Below are positions 26,415 through 35,053 of a stretch of 64,000 bases of DNA, piece by piece. The notes below the pieces were generated by a model, which saw nothing but the letters and a program-made list of their open reading frames with translations, was not told the DNA's origin and made no database searches. The translations under genes and the position numbers were made by a program. The DNA is from Stenotrophomonas maltophilia (GTDB taxonomy: Bacteria; Pseudomonadota; Gammaproteobacteria; Xanthomonadales; Xanthomonadaceae). How positions within the stretch are numbered: the first letter of the stretch is position 1; each line of letters starts with the position of its first letter. The stretch lies in the NCBI RefSeq assembly GCF_002799155.1, contig NZ_NERD01000002.1:3782001-3846000 (forward strand), given 5' to 3'.

Positions 26415-26744
26415 TCAGCCCTTGCGTGCGGCAGGACGGGTGAAGTGCCAGGCCAGCAGCTGGCCCAGGCCAGCACTGCCGACCAGCGCGGCGGCGGCGC
26501 CGAAGGTCAGGTCACGGGCACCGATGGCTTCCAGCAGGGCCATGGCCAAGGCCAGGCAGACCAGGCTGATGCCCCAGCGCAGTGCGCCCTGGCGGCGGCG
26601 CTCTTCTTCCAGCACGGCCAACGAGCGGATCACTTCCTCCGGCACGTGCGGGGCCACCAGCTTGCTGCGCGCGCGGGCATCGGCAATGGCGTGGATCGCG
26701 TAGGCGATGCAGATGAAGAGGGTGATCGGGATCAGTTCCTGCAT
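26415..26744 (-). CDS. Small membrane protein upstream of the ECF sigma factor (possibly DUF6249-like)
   Basis: 109 aa. First segment ITLFICIAYAIHAIADA near residue 7, a charged linker (VPEEVIRSLAVLEEERRRQG), then two more hydrophobic segments (GISLVCLALAMALLEAIG, FGAAAALVGSAGLGQLLAW). Looks like the DUF6249-type proteins seen beside sigma factors in Xanthomonadaceae. Start at the ATG at 26744 with GGAGC ahead of it; the longer in-frame extension to 27032 has non-coding composition. Likely senses or transmits the signal for the sigma factor; not shown. Confidence 0.75.
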   Translation of the reverse strand: MQELIPITLFICIAYAIHAIADARARSKLVAPHVPEEVIRSLAVLEEERRRQGALRWGISLVCLALAMALLEAIGARDLTFGAAAALVGSAGLGQLLAWHFTRPAARKG

Positions 26745-26980
26745 GGTCGGCTCCTGTTCGGTGGATGATGCGGGTTCAGGAGAATGGATGCGCGACCACG
26801 GCAACCGGTTGCACCAGGCGTCCGGTCCCATCCGAACGGAATGGCCATCATGCCGCACACGCCGCCGCAGCGACTCGGGCGGTGCCTTTTGCCGATTCCG
26901 CTGCCATGACCTGTGGCCCCTGCCCCGGGTCCTTGCGGCTGCTACGCTTGCCCGGTTTCCTCTTCTGGTGCCGTCCGCCC

Positions 26981-29350
26981 ATGTCCCGAGTGCTGCCCCT
27001 GTCCCTCCTGCTGTCGGCCGTGCTGGCCGCACCGGCTGCGCATGCCGCGCCGACGCCGATCACCATCGAACAGGCCATGGCCGACCCGGACTGGATCGGT
27101 CCGCCGGTCGAGAAGGCCTGGTGGTCGTGGAACAGCCAGCAGGTGGAGTACCAGCTCAAGCGCAACGGCAGCCCGGTACGCGATACGTTCCGCCAGCCGG
27201 TGGCCGGCGGCGTGGCCGCACAGGTGGCCGATGACCAGCGCGGCACCCTGGACGTCGCCGAGCCGGTCTACGACCGCAGCCGCAGCCGCAGCGCCTTCGT
27301 CCGCAATGGCGATGTGTTCGTGCGCGACCTGCGCAGCGGCGCGCTGACCCAGCTGACCCGCAGCAACGAGCGCGCGGGCAACGTGAACTTCGCCGCCGAC
27401 AACGGCGTGATCTGGCGTGTCGGCCAGAACTGGTTCCACTGGACCGCCGCCAGCGGCGTGCAGCAGGTGGCCAGCCTGAAGGCCGAGAAGGACCCGCGTA
27501 CGGCGCCGAAGGCCGATGTGCTGCGCGACCAGCAGCTGCGCACGCTGGAAACCCTGCGCCGCGACCGCGACCAGCGCGAAGCGCTGAAGGACCAGGACCA
27601 GCGCTGGCGCCAGGCTGACCCGACCCGCGCGCCGGGCCCGGTGTACCTGGGCGCCGACGTCGAAATCGGTGACAGCGTGCTGTCGCCCGACCTGACCCAC
27701 CTGATCGTGGTGACCAAGCCGAAGGACTTCGACGACGGCCGCACCAGCAAGATGCCGCTGTACGTGACCGAATCGGGCTACGAAGAAACCGAGGACACCC
27801 GCACGCGCGTCGGCCGCAACGGCTTCGAACCGCACACCCTGTGGTACGTGGACGTGCGCACCGGCAAGGCCGAGAAGGTCTCGCTGTCCGGCTTGCCGGG
27901 CATCAGCACCGACCCGCTGGCCGAGCTGCGCCGCAAGGCCGGCAAGGATGCGCTGAAGGGCGAGCGCAGCGTGCAGGTGATGAGCGACTTCATGGGCGGC
28001 GGCATCCGCTGGAGCGCCGACGGCCAGCAGGCCGCGGTGATGCTGCGTGCCAACGACAACAAGGACCGCTGGATCATCAGCGTCAACGCCGCCGATGGCC
28101 GCGTGCAGAACCGCCATCGCCTGACCGACAACGCCTGGATCAACTGGGGCTTCAACGATTTCGGCTGGATGGCCGATGGCCGCACGCTGTGGCTGCTGTC
28201 CGAGGAATCGGGCTTCTCGCACCTGTACACCCAGGCCGGCACCGCCAAGCCACAGGCGCTGACCAGCGGCAAGTGGGAAACCTCGGCGCCGGTGCCGTCG
28301 GCCGATGGCAAGGGCTTCTATTTCCTGTGCAACCAGCAGGCGCCGCATGACTACGAAGTCTGCGCGGTCGACACCGGCAACCGCCAGGTGCGCGAACTGA
28401 CCAGCCTCAACGGCGTGGAAGACTTCTCGCTGTCGCCGGACGGCCAGCAGCTGCTGGTGCGCTACTCCGGTGCCTACCTGCCGCCGCAGCTGGCGGTGCT
28501 GCCCAGCGCCGGTGGCCAGGCACGCATGCTGACCGATACCCGCACCGCCGATTACAAAGCGCGTGAGTGGATCCAGCCCAAGCTGGTGGCGGTGCCGTCC
28601 AAGCACGGTGCCGGCGTGGTCTGGGCCAAGTACTACGAACCCGAACACAAGGAACCGGGCAGGAAGTACCCGATCGTGATGTTCGTGCATGGCGCCGGCT
28701 ACCTGCAGAACGTGCACCAGCGCTACCCGGCCTATTTCCGCGAGCAGATGTTCCACAACCTGCTGGTGCAGAAGGGCTACATCGTGCTGGACATGGACTA
28801 CCGCGGCAGCGAGGGTTACGGCCGCGACTGGCGCACGGCCATCTACCGCAACATGGGCCATCCGGAACTGGAAGACTACAAGGACGGCCTGGACTGGCTG
28901 GTCGACACCCAGCAGGGCGACCGTGACCACGCCGGCATCTACGGCGGTTCCTACGGTGGCTTCATGACCTTCATGGCGCTGTTCCGTGCACCGGGCACCT
29001 TCAAGGCCGGCGCAGCGCTGCGCCCGGTGGTCGACTGGCACAACTACAACCACGGCTACACCAGCAACATCCTCAACACCCCGGACATCGACCCGGAGGC
29101 GTACCGCGTGTCCTCGCCGATCGAGTACGCGCAGAACCTGCAGGACAACCTGCTGATCGCCCACGGCATGATGGATGACAACGTGTTCTTCCAGGACTCG
29201 GTGAACCTCACCCAGCGCCTGATTGAGCTGCACAAGGACAACTGGTCCATTGCCCCGTACCCGCTGGAACGCCATGGCTACGTGCGTGCTGATTCCTGGC
29301 TGGACCAGTACAAGCGCATCCTCAAGCTGTTCGAGCAGAACCTGAAGTGA
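26981..29350 (+). CDS. S9-family (prolyl oligopeptidase/DPP-IV type) serine peptidase, exported
   Basis: 789 aa with a signal peptide (MSRVLPLSLLLSAVLAAPAAHA), so periplasmic. A beta-propeller N-terminal region of the DPP-IV type (~100-520) is followed by an alpha/beta hydrolase domain. Catalytic triad: Ser657 in YGGSYGGFMT, Asp733 in MMDDNVFF and His765 in ERHGY. Cuts peptides, probably dipeptides after Pro or Ala. The start at 26981 is chosen because it begins the signal peptide; 72 upstream in-frame residues have shadow composition. The next gene overlaps its stop by four bases. Confidence 0.92.
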   Translation: MSRVLPLSLLLSAVLAAPAAHAAPTPITIEQAMADPDWIGPPVEKAWWSWNSQQVEYQLKRNGSPVRDTFRQPVAGGVAAQVADDQRGTLDVAEPVYDRSRSRSAFVRNGDVFVRDLRSGALTQLTRSNERAGNVNFAADNGVIWRVGQNWFHWTAASGVQQVASLKAEKDPRTAPKADVLRDQQLRTLETLRRDRDQREALKDQDQRWRQADPTRAPGPVYLGADVEIGDSVLSPDLTHLIVVTKPKDFDDGRTSKMPLYVTESGYEETEDTRTRVGRNGFEPHTLWYVDVRTGKAEKVSLSGLPGISTDPLAELRRKAGKDALKGERSVQVMSDFMGGGIRWSADGQQAAVMLRANDNKDRWIISVNAADGRVQNRHRLTDNAWINWGFNDFGWMADGRTLWLLSEESGFSHLYTQAGTAKPQALTSGKWETSAPVPSADGKGFYFLCNQQAPHDYEVCAVDTGNRQVRELTSLNGVEDFSLSPDGQQLLVRYSGAYLPPQLAVLPSAGGQARMLTDTRTADYKAREWIQPKLVAVPSKHGAGVVWAKYYEPEHKEPGRKYPIVMFVHGAGYLQNVHQRYPAYFREQMFHNLLVQKGYIVLDMDYRGSEGYGRDWRTAIYRNMGHPELEDYKDGLDWLVDTQQGDRDHAGIYGGSYGGFMTFMALFRAPGTFKAGAALRPVVDWHNYNHGYTSNILNTPDIDPEAYRVSSPIEYAQNLQDNLLIAHGMMDDNVFFQDSVNLTQRLIELHKDNWSIAPYPLERHGYVRADSWLDQYKRILKLFEQNLK

Positions 29351-29766
29351 GCAACACCGCAGCCACGGTCCGGATCGTGGCTGCGGTCATCCTGGATGGC
29401 CGCGGCCAGGCGTTGGTGGTGCGCAAGCACGGCGCCCGCCGCTTCATCCAGCCCGGTGGCAAGCCCGAACCCGGCGAGGCGCCGTTGCAGGCGTTGGCCC
29501 GCGAACTGCGCGAGGAACTGGGCGTGCAGCTGTGCACCGCGTCGGCCCTCGCGCTGGGCGCGTTCGAAGACTGGGCGGTGAACGAGCCCGGCCATCGCGT
29601 GCAGGCGCAGGCATGGTGGGTGCAGGTGGTCGGCACGCCGCAGGCACGCGCCGAGATCGCCGAGCTGGCCTGGGTTCCGCTGCGGCCACCGCATGGCCTG
29701 CCCTTGGCACCCTTGAGCGAACACCATATCCTGCCGGCGGTCGCCACCCGGGTGACGGCCCGCTGA
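29347..29766 (+). CDS. Nudix hydrolase
   Basis: 139 aa. Complete Nudix box at 38-60 (GKPEPGEAPLQALARELREE, then LGV), fitting G-x5-E-x7-REUxEExGU. Hydrolyses a nucleoside diphosphate linked to another group; substrate unknown, with housecleaning of oxidised nucleotides the common role. GTG start at 29347 overlaps the TGA of the peptidase gene. Confidence 0.9.
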   Translation: MSNTAATVRIVAAVILDGRGQALVVRKHGARRFIQPGGKPEPGEAPLQALARELREELGVQLCTASALALGAFEDWAVNEPGHRVQAQAWWVQVVGTPQARAEIAELAWVPLRPPHGLPLAPLSEHHILPAVATRVTAR

Positions 29767-29796
29767 GCAGGCGGGCGCCGACTGCAAGGACATCGG

Positions 29797-30357
29797 ATGT
29801 CAATGTCGATCCCGTCGATCCCCTCCCTGCCTTCCCCGGCCTATCACGCCTGGGTGCGCCCGGTGGCCCAGGCCTCGTTCTGGCTGTCGCTGCTGCTGAC
29901 GATCTACTTCGTGCTGCAGGGCCTGGTGCTGTGGCCGCTGCACAACCTCGCGCTGTGGCGCCTGGTGGAAAGCGAAGTGCAGCTCCAACAGCTGCACAGC
30001 CTGATCTGGCTGCTGGCGCACCCGGTGGCCGCGTCGATGGTCGTCGCGCTGTTGTGCCTGGCCTCGACCGTGTCCAGCTGGGGCCTGTTGCGCGAACGGC
30101 GCTGGGGCCTGTGGAGCTTCGTGCTGTTGCTGCTGCTGAGTGGCTTGACCAACTTCGCAGTCGCCTGGTGGCTGGATGTGTTCATGGGCGACCTCATCCC
30201 GTTCCTGGCCGATGACCCGGCCCTGCTGCAGGAACTGCAACTGAAACGCTGGCTGATCACGCTGACCGTGGTCGGCATGTCGTTCGTGCTCCTCGGCCTG
30301 CAGGGTTGGCTGGCCTGGCGCCTGCTGCGCCCCGACGTGCGCTCGCGCTTCCACTGA
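29797..30357 (+). CDS. Integral membrane protein of unknown function
   Basis: 186 aa with four hydrophobic segments (FWLSLLLTIYFVLQGLVLW, VAASMVVALLCLASTVSSWG, WSFVLLLLLSGLTNFAVAWW, LTVVGMSFVLLGLQGWLAW). No recognised domain. Lies 31 bases after the Nudix gene and 34 bases before the first of two paralogous secreted proteins, so the four genes may form one transcript. Confidence 0.8.
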   Translation: MSMSIPSIPSLPSPAYHAWVRPVAQASFWLSLLLTIYFVLQGLVLWPLHNLALWRLVESEVQLQQLHSLIWLLAHPVAASMVVALLCLASTVSSWGLLRERRWGLWSFVLLLLLSGLTNFAVAWWLDVFMGDLIPFLADDPALLQELQLKRWLITLTVVGMSFVLLGLQGWLAWRLLRPDVRSRFH

Positions 30358-30391
30358 GTTCCACCGATCCCTGCCCGACAAGGACCGTCGC

Positions 30392-31513
30392 ATGCGCTGG
30401 CCGTCGCTTCTTCCAGCACTGCTGCTGTTCGCCGCACTACCTGCTTCCGCCGACGCGCTGCACTGCGGCGAGTACCGCAGTGTCGATGACGGCATGGCAC
30501 TGGTGTTCACCACCCACAGCAGCGGCTACCGCCACAACGGCATCGGTGAGCCGCAGCCGCTGTGGGTCGATCGCAGTGCGGCACAGACCCGCCTGGTCAT
30601 GCTCGACGATGGCGTGGCGGAGCCGATCCGGATCAGCGCCGATGGGCGGCGCATCGAGGACGACGTGCTCATGGTCTACACCCTGCGCCAGCCCCGGGCC
30701 TGCGCTTTCGAGCCCAGCACTGTGGCCGGCAGCTGCCGCGCTGCTGGCAGCTACTGCATGGTGCAGCTGCCAACGGCCTCACCCGGCCAGGCCCGGCGCG
30801 CCTGCGACGAGGGCGTGGGTGCGGGTTGCTCGGCACTGCTGCAGCAAAGGCTCGAAAGCAACTCCGCGGCAGCGACCGATGGCGCCGGCACCGCGCGCTT
30901 CGAGCGCCCGCCGGCCTGCCGCGAGCACACCCCCACCCACGATCCGCAGGCCTGCGAAGCGCTGGCCGACGCTGATCTGGCCGCCGCCATGCGACGGGTT
31001 GATCAGCGCCTGGAACGTGCCGAGAAGGCACCGGAGGGACCGCCGTTACCCCTGGCAGCACTGCAACAGCTGCAGCGACTGTGCCTGCAGCACCGCGGTG
31101 GCCGCTTCTGTGTCGAAGTGGCCGAACAGCAATTGAAAGCACTGCAACCCGCGCTGGCGGTACAGGCGCTGCAGGTGGCCTGCGACGCAGGCCGCGCCAG
31201 CGCCTGCGAACGTACCGCGCCATTGCGTGAACTCGGTGCCGATCTACGCCTGGTCCCGCTCCAGCAGCTGCCGTGTGGCCGCTACCAGGCCGAGGGTGGC
31301 CAGGTCGACATGCTCGACTTCGGTGATGGCACGCGGGGCCGCCTGCAGGAAGGTGCGGTCCAGCTGCAGCAGAACGGCGAAACCCATGTCCTGCGCCAGC
31401 TCGGCAATGGCGACCTGCTCGGCATGGATTCGCAGACCGGTTACCAGCGCTACCAGCGCGTTCCAGACGCGGCACAATGCGTGACCGCGCGCGAGGGCCG
31501 TGGTTCGCCGTAG
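30392..31513 (+). CDS. Secreted Cys-paired repeat protein, copy 1 of a tandem paralogous pair
   Basis: 373 aa with a signal peptide (MRWPSLLPALLLFAALPASA). Two similar beta-rich segments, each beginning Cys-Gly, bracket the protein: HCGEYRSVDDG at ~24 and PCGRYQAEGGQVDMLDFGDG at ~294. Between them are helical stretches with paired cysteines (138/146 in ACDEGVGAGC, 231/240, 264/272 in ACDAGRASAC). That spacing is like the disulfide-tied Sel1-like repeats of Helicobacter Hcp proteins. Function unknown; probably periplasmic or secreted. The next gene encodes a longer relative with the same plan. Confidence 0.82.
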   Translation: MRWPSLLPALLLFAALPASADALHCGEYRSVDDGMALVFTTHSSGYRHNGIGEPQPLWVDRSAAQTRLVMLDDGVAEPIRISADGRRIEDDVLMVYTLRQPRACAFEPSTVAGSCRAAGSYCMVQLPTASPGQARRACDEGVGAGCSALLQQRLESNSAAATDGAGTARFERPPACREHTPTHDPQACEALADADLAAAMRRVDQRLERAEKAPEGPPLPLAALQQLQRLCLQHRGGRFCVEVAEQQLKALQPALAVQALQVACDAGRASACERTAPLRELGADLRLVPLQQLPCGRYQAEGGQVDMLDFGDGTRGRLQEGAVQLQQNGETHVLRQLGNGDLLGMDSQTGYQRYQRVPDAAQCVTAREGRGSP

Positions 31514-31550
31514 CGCCAGGAGTTATCCGTTCGATCGTCAAGGAGACGAC

Positions 31551-33167
31551 ATGCTTTTACCCGCACCACGCCGCCGCTGGCTGGCCTGGGCCTTGCTGCT
31601 GGCCGCACCGACGGCCGTCGCGCAATCGCCCCAATGTGGCCTGTTCAAGGCCGACGAAGGCAGCAGCACGCTGCGCATCAACTCACCGAACCGCGGCGAG
31701 CAGAAGCACTTCGGCAGTGCGCCGTCTCCGGTCGCGTTCCAGCAGATCGACGGAACGCTGCAACTGGTGAACCTGGAGTACGGCCTGCCCAGCGCGCTGC
31801 AGGTGCGCGATCGTGGCCGCACGGTTGAGGTGGATGGCACGGTCTACATCCTGCAAGCCCCCGCACAGTGCGCCGCAGCCGCCACGCCGGCCGAAGGCAG
31901 CTGCCTGGCCGATGCGGCGGCGTGCCTGGACAACCGTCGCGAAGCGACCCCGACCGCACTGGAAGCAGGGTGCCGGGAAGGCGTGCCCGGCATGTGCCTG
32001 CAACTGGCCGATCGTTGGCACGATGAAGCCAAGCCCACGGTCGGGGCCGATCCTGCCATGACGAAGGCAGCGCTCGACGCCGCCCTGTCCGGCATCACGC
32101 TCCCCGCCGCCTGCAACAACGGCGGCTTCGAACAGGGAACCCCGGCGTGCGCCACCGCACTCGAGGCGGCCCCCGCAGTGCAGGAGCAGCTGGCCAAGGC
32201 GGCGATGACGGCGGCCATGACCGAAGCGATGGTGACGATGACGGCGCCAGCCGGGCCGGTGGTCATCCCGGCTGAGCGACGGCAACAGTTGTTGCGGCTG
32301 TGCCGCGAGGTACCGCATGGCGGCTTCTGCACCCGCGTGGCTGAGCTGTCCTGGGAGGCGGGAGATCCCCTGCAGGCAGTGCAGGCCCTGGCTGCGGCCT
32401 GCCCCCCCGGCAATGACACCGCCACCTGCGAGCGCCTGCCGGCATTGCAGGCGGTGGGCGCATCGTTGCAACCGCAGCAGGCAACGGCCCTGCCCTGCGG
32501 CAATTACCGGGCCGACGGCGGCCTGATGGACACGCTCGATTTCGGTGACGCCGGCCTGGTCGGCGTCGGCTGGGGCAGCCATCTTCGCGCGCGTATCGAT
32601 GCGGGCGACATCCGCATCCGCCACGACAAGGGCGGCGACTTCGTGCTGCGCCCGCTGCCGGGCGGCCAGCTGCTGGGCCTGGATACCTGGACCCGCTTCC
32701 AGGTGTTCACCCCCACCGGCGAGGGCCCGGCCCGGTGCAGTGCGCCGAAGCAGTTCAACGTGCTGCCACTGCCACAGGATTGCCCGCTGGCGCTGGCCAA
32801 CGAGGACGGCGCCGAAGCCTGCTGCACGCAGGGCAAGCTGCAGGGCTGCAACATTCTCGGCAACCGCCTTGCGCTGTCCGGGAACTGGCTGCAGGCCGCC
32901 GAGCACTACACCACGGTCTGCCGCGCCGGCGTGCGCGAAGGGTGCGAGAACCTGGTGACCGCGCAGGGCAACGGTGCGGAACTGGACGCACGGGCAACCC
33001 TGGAGCAGCTGTGCAAGGCCGACCGCAGTGGCCTGCATGTGGCCTGCGACGTGCTCGGCACCCAGAACTGGGCGCTGATCACGCTGGGCGGTGCGCTGCA
33101 GAAATCGGTTGACGAGGCGGCCGAGGACGACGCTCCGGCGCCGCGCAACTCCAACCGCAAGCGCTGA
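31551..33167 (+). CDS. Secreted Cys-paired repeat protein, copy 2 of a tandem paralogous pair
   Basis: 538 aa with a signal peptide (MLLPAPRRRWLAWALLLAAP.. to about residue 24). Same plan as the gene before it: QCGLFKADEG near 28, Cys pairs at 141/149 (CREGVPGMC), 251/260 and 284/293, then PCGNYRADGGLMDTLDFGDA near 315. The C-terminal ~140 residues are extra and carry three more pairs: 425/433 (CTQGKLQGC), 457/465 (CRAGVREGC) and 488/499. Start at the ATG at 31551 (GGAGACGAC upstream); 17 upstream in-frame residues break the signal peptide and are dropped. Probably arose by duplication of the neighbour. Confidence 0.82.
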   Translation: MLLPAPRRRWLAWALLLAAPTAVAQSPQCGLFKADEGSSTLRINSPNRGEQKHFGSAPSPVAFQQIDGTLQLVNLEYGLPSALQVRDRGRTVEVDGTVYILQAPAQCAAAATPAEGSCLADAAACLDNRREATPTALEAGCREGVPGMCLQLADRWHDEAKPTVGADPAMTKAALDAALSGITLPAACNNGGFEQGTPACATALEAAPAVQEQLAKAAMTAAMTEAMVTMTAPAGPVVIPAERRQQLLRLCREVPHGGFCTRVAELSWEAGDPLQAVQALAAACPPGNDTATCERLPALQAVGASLQPQQATALPCGNYRADGGLMDTLDFGDAGLVGVGWGSHLRARIDAGDIRIRHDKGGDFVLRPLPGGQLLGLDTWTRFQVFTPTGEGPARCSAPKQFNVLPLPQDCPLALANEDGAEACCTQGKLQGCNILGNRLALSGNWLQAAEHYTTVCRAGVREGCENLVTAQGNGAELDARATLEQLCKADRSGLHVACDVLGTQNWALITLGGALQKSVDEAAEDDAPAPRNSNRKR

Positions 33168-33221
33168 GCCCGCCAGGGCCTGTCCGCAGCTTCGGGCGGG
33201 CCCTGCGGTAAAGTACGCGCC

Positions 33222-34118
33222 ATGAACGAATTCGAGCGCGTGCGCGCCTACCTCACCGACCTGCAGGACCGCATCTGTACGGCGATCGAGGCCGTCGATG
33301 GCCAGGCCCGCTTCCAGGAAGACCTGTGGCAACGGGCCGAGGGCGGTGGCGGGCGTACCCGCGTGCTGCGCGACGGTGCGGTGTTCGAGCAGGCCGGCAT
33401 CGGCTTCTCCGACGTGGCCGGCAGCCGCCTGCCGCCGTCGGCCTCGGCCAACCGCCCGGAGCTGGCCGGCGCCTCCTGGCGCGCCACCGGCGTGTCGCTG
33501 GTGTTCCACCCGCTCAACCCCTACGTGCCGACGACCCATGCCAACGTGCGCTTCTTCCAGGCGCAGCGCGACGGCGAGGTGGTGGCCAGCTGGTTCGGCG
33601 GCGGTTTCGACCTGACCCCGTTCTATCCGTTCGACGAGGACGTGCAGCACTGGCACCGGGTTGCGCGCGACCTGTGCGCACCGTTCGGCGATGAGCGCTA
33701 CGCCGCGCACAAGCGCTGGTGCGACGAGTATTTCTTCCTGCGCCATCGCAATGAAACGCGCGGCGTCGGTGGCCTGTTCTTCGACGACCTGCATGGCGAC
33801 TTCGAGCGCGATTTCGATTACCTGCGCGCGGTCGGTGATGGCTTCCTCGACGCCTACCTGCCGATCGTGCAGCAGCGCAAGGACGCCGCCCATGGCGAGC
33901 GCGAACGCGAGTTCCAGCTGTACCGCCGCGGCCGCTACGTGGAATTCAACCTGGTCTACGACCGCGGCACCCTGTTCGGGCTGCAGAGCGGTGGCCGCAG
34001 CGAAAGCATCCTGATGAGCCTGCCGCCGCGGGTGCGTTGGGAGTACGGCTTCAACCCGGAAGCGGGCAGCGCCGAGGCACGCCTGGCCGATTACCTGGTG
34101 CCGCGCGACTGGCTCTGA
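33222..34118 (+). CDS. hemF: Oxygen-dependent coproporphyrinogen III oxidase
   Basis: 298 aa, normal length. Contains [15 protein letters not shown], the HemF signature, plus [10 protein letters not shown] and [19 protein letters not shown]. Converts coproporphyrinogen III to protoporphyrinogen IX in haem synthesis, in the cytoplasm, using oxygen. Stands alone on the plus strand with the YetF-type gene convergent downstream. Confidence 0.97.
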   Translation: MNEFERVRAYLTDLQDRICTAIEAVDGQARFQEDLWQRAEGGGGRTRVLRDGAVFEQAGIGFSDVAGSRLPPSASANRPELAGASWRATGVSLVFHPLNPYVPTTHANVRFFQAQRDGEVVASWFGGGFDLTPFYPFDEDVQHWHRVARDLCAPFGDERYAAHKRWCDEYFFLRHRNETRGVGGLFFDDLHGDFERDFDYLRAVGDGFLDAYLPIVQQRKDAAHGEREREFQLYRRGRYVEFNLVYDRGTLFGLQSGGRSESILMSLPPRVRWEYGFNPEAGSAEARLADYLVPRDWL

Positions 34119-34201
34119 TGGATGTCGTCGCGCTGGGCAAGGGCCTGGTGGGCACGCGTAGGCGGTGAAGGGCGGCCGAGCCTGGGCCCGGCGCTACAAG
34201 A

Positions 34202-34681
34202 TCAGGTGTGCTTCCGCGCGATGATCGTGATGTGCCCGGTCGTCTCCAGCAGCGCGACCTGCACGTCTTCGATCCGCAGCCCGCCCTGCTGGCGCAGCGC
34301 GGCGTCGAAATCGGCCGGGCTGATCAGTTCGCGGCGGAGAACACCGTCCAGCAGCCGGCCATCACGCGCGATCACGGTGGGCTCTCCTTCGATCATCCGC
34401 TCCATGCGGCGATTCCGGGTGGTCAGCCAGCCCACCCCGTAATTCAGCACGATCAGGGTGGCCGCCAGCAGCAGGCCTCCGCCCAGCGAGGTGTCCGTGC
34501 CCAGCAGCGCGTTCTGTACCGCGTTGCCCAGCAACACGATCAGCAGCACGTCGAAGGGCGTGATCTGTCCCAGAGCCCGCTTGCCACCGAGCCGGACCAT
34601 GCCGAGCACCACGACATACACCACCACCGCGCGCAGGATGAACTCCCACCACGGCATGGCCAGTGCGAACAGGTCGGGCAT
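34202..34681 (-). CDS. YetF/DUF421-family membrane protein
   Basis: 159 aa. Two or three membrane segments in the N-terminal half (FILRAVVVYVVVLGMVRLGG, SLGGGLLLAATLIVLNYGVGW) around the conserved GKRALGQITPFDVLLIVLLGNAVQNA, then a small cytosolic domain (EGEPTVIARDGRLLDGVLR). Family members are widespread and of uncertain role. Start at the ATG at 34681; the in-frame extension to 34786 would read through a 20-bp palindrome and is rejected. Confidence 0.85.
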   Translation of the reverse strand: MPDLFALAMPWWEFILRAVVVYVVVLGMVRLGGKRALGQITPFDVLLIVLLGNAVQNALLGTDTSLGGGLLLAATLIVLNYGVGWLTTRNRRMERMIEGEPTVIARDGRLLDGVLRRELISPADFDAALRQQGGLRIEDVQVALLETTGHITIIARKHT

Positions 34682-34721
34682 TGCGGGTTCCCCTGCTGGA
34701 CAGTGGCCCAGCCTAGCACCT

Positions 34722-34764
34722 GGGGTCAGATCCCTTTGCCCGGTGGGCAAAGGGATCTGACCCC
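34722..34764. repeat. Long perfect palindrome (GGGGTCAGATCCC family)
   Basis: A perfect 20-bp inverted repeat (GGGGTCAGATCCCTTTGCCC and its complement) with a 3-nt GGT loop. No GTAG head, so distinct from the SMAG hairpins. Related copies lie at 40268, 55750 and 55793. Confidence 0.9.
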
Positions 34765-34790
34765 ATCGGAGATGTTCCGGCGGCACAAAT

Positions 34791-34827
34791 AAAAAGCCCC
34801 GCTGACCAGGGGGAGGTCAACGGGGCC
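34791..34827 (-). terminator. Rho-independent terminator of the polA-downstream sRNA
   Basis: Stem GCCCCGTTGACC / TGGTCAGCGGGGC on the minus strand with loop TCCCCC, followed by five T's. Imperfect at one position; strong GC stem. Confidence 0.88.
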
Positions 34828-34911
34828 GGGGAACGGGCACTTGGGGAGGAGTCCCCGTTCCGAGATCTGCTCCAGGGGATGGGAGAGATCCACAACAGGC
34901 ATTGCGCCTGT
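34791..34911 (-). ncRNA. sX13-like small RNA downstream of polA
   Basis: Minus strand. A -10 box TATAAC (34922-34917) predicts a start near 34911. The RNA begins with a hairpin (ACAGGC / GCCTGT) and passes a C-rich stretch (CTCTCCCATCCCC). A second hairpin (GAACGGG / CCCGTTC) has a C-rich loop (CTCCTCCCC), and the RNA ends in a strong terminator (GCCCCGTTGACC, loop TCCCCC, TGGTCAGCGGGGC, then TTTTT). Length ~121 nt. The Xanthomonas virulence sRNA sX13 is ~115 nt with C-rich loops, and the polA-downstream position is shared by Spot 42 and ErsA. C-rich loops suggest base-pairing to G-rich ribosome sites of target mRNAs. The -35 box is weak (ACCGTT at 17-nt spacing). Confidence 0.8.
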
Positions 34912-35053
34912 CGGGAGTTATAGAAGCACTCCGAACACTAACGGTTCGTGAAGGGACCCAATTTAATGAACCTCAATCAGGGCAACATTCATGATCGAGT
35001 CAGAAACATCTGATGAATGAATAGGTTCACGTCGTTTTCGGCCCGAAACACGG

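Larger units (their letters stand above)
34682..35053. other. Intergenic region holding a palindrome and a small RNA gene
   Basis: 372 bases without a protein gene, between the YetF-type gene and the end of polA. It holds a 43-bp palindrome (34722-34764) and, on the minus strand, an sX13-like sRNA with its own -10 box and terminator (34791-34911). The part from 34946 to 35053 shows no further structure that I can name. Confidence 0.8.
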
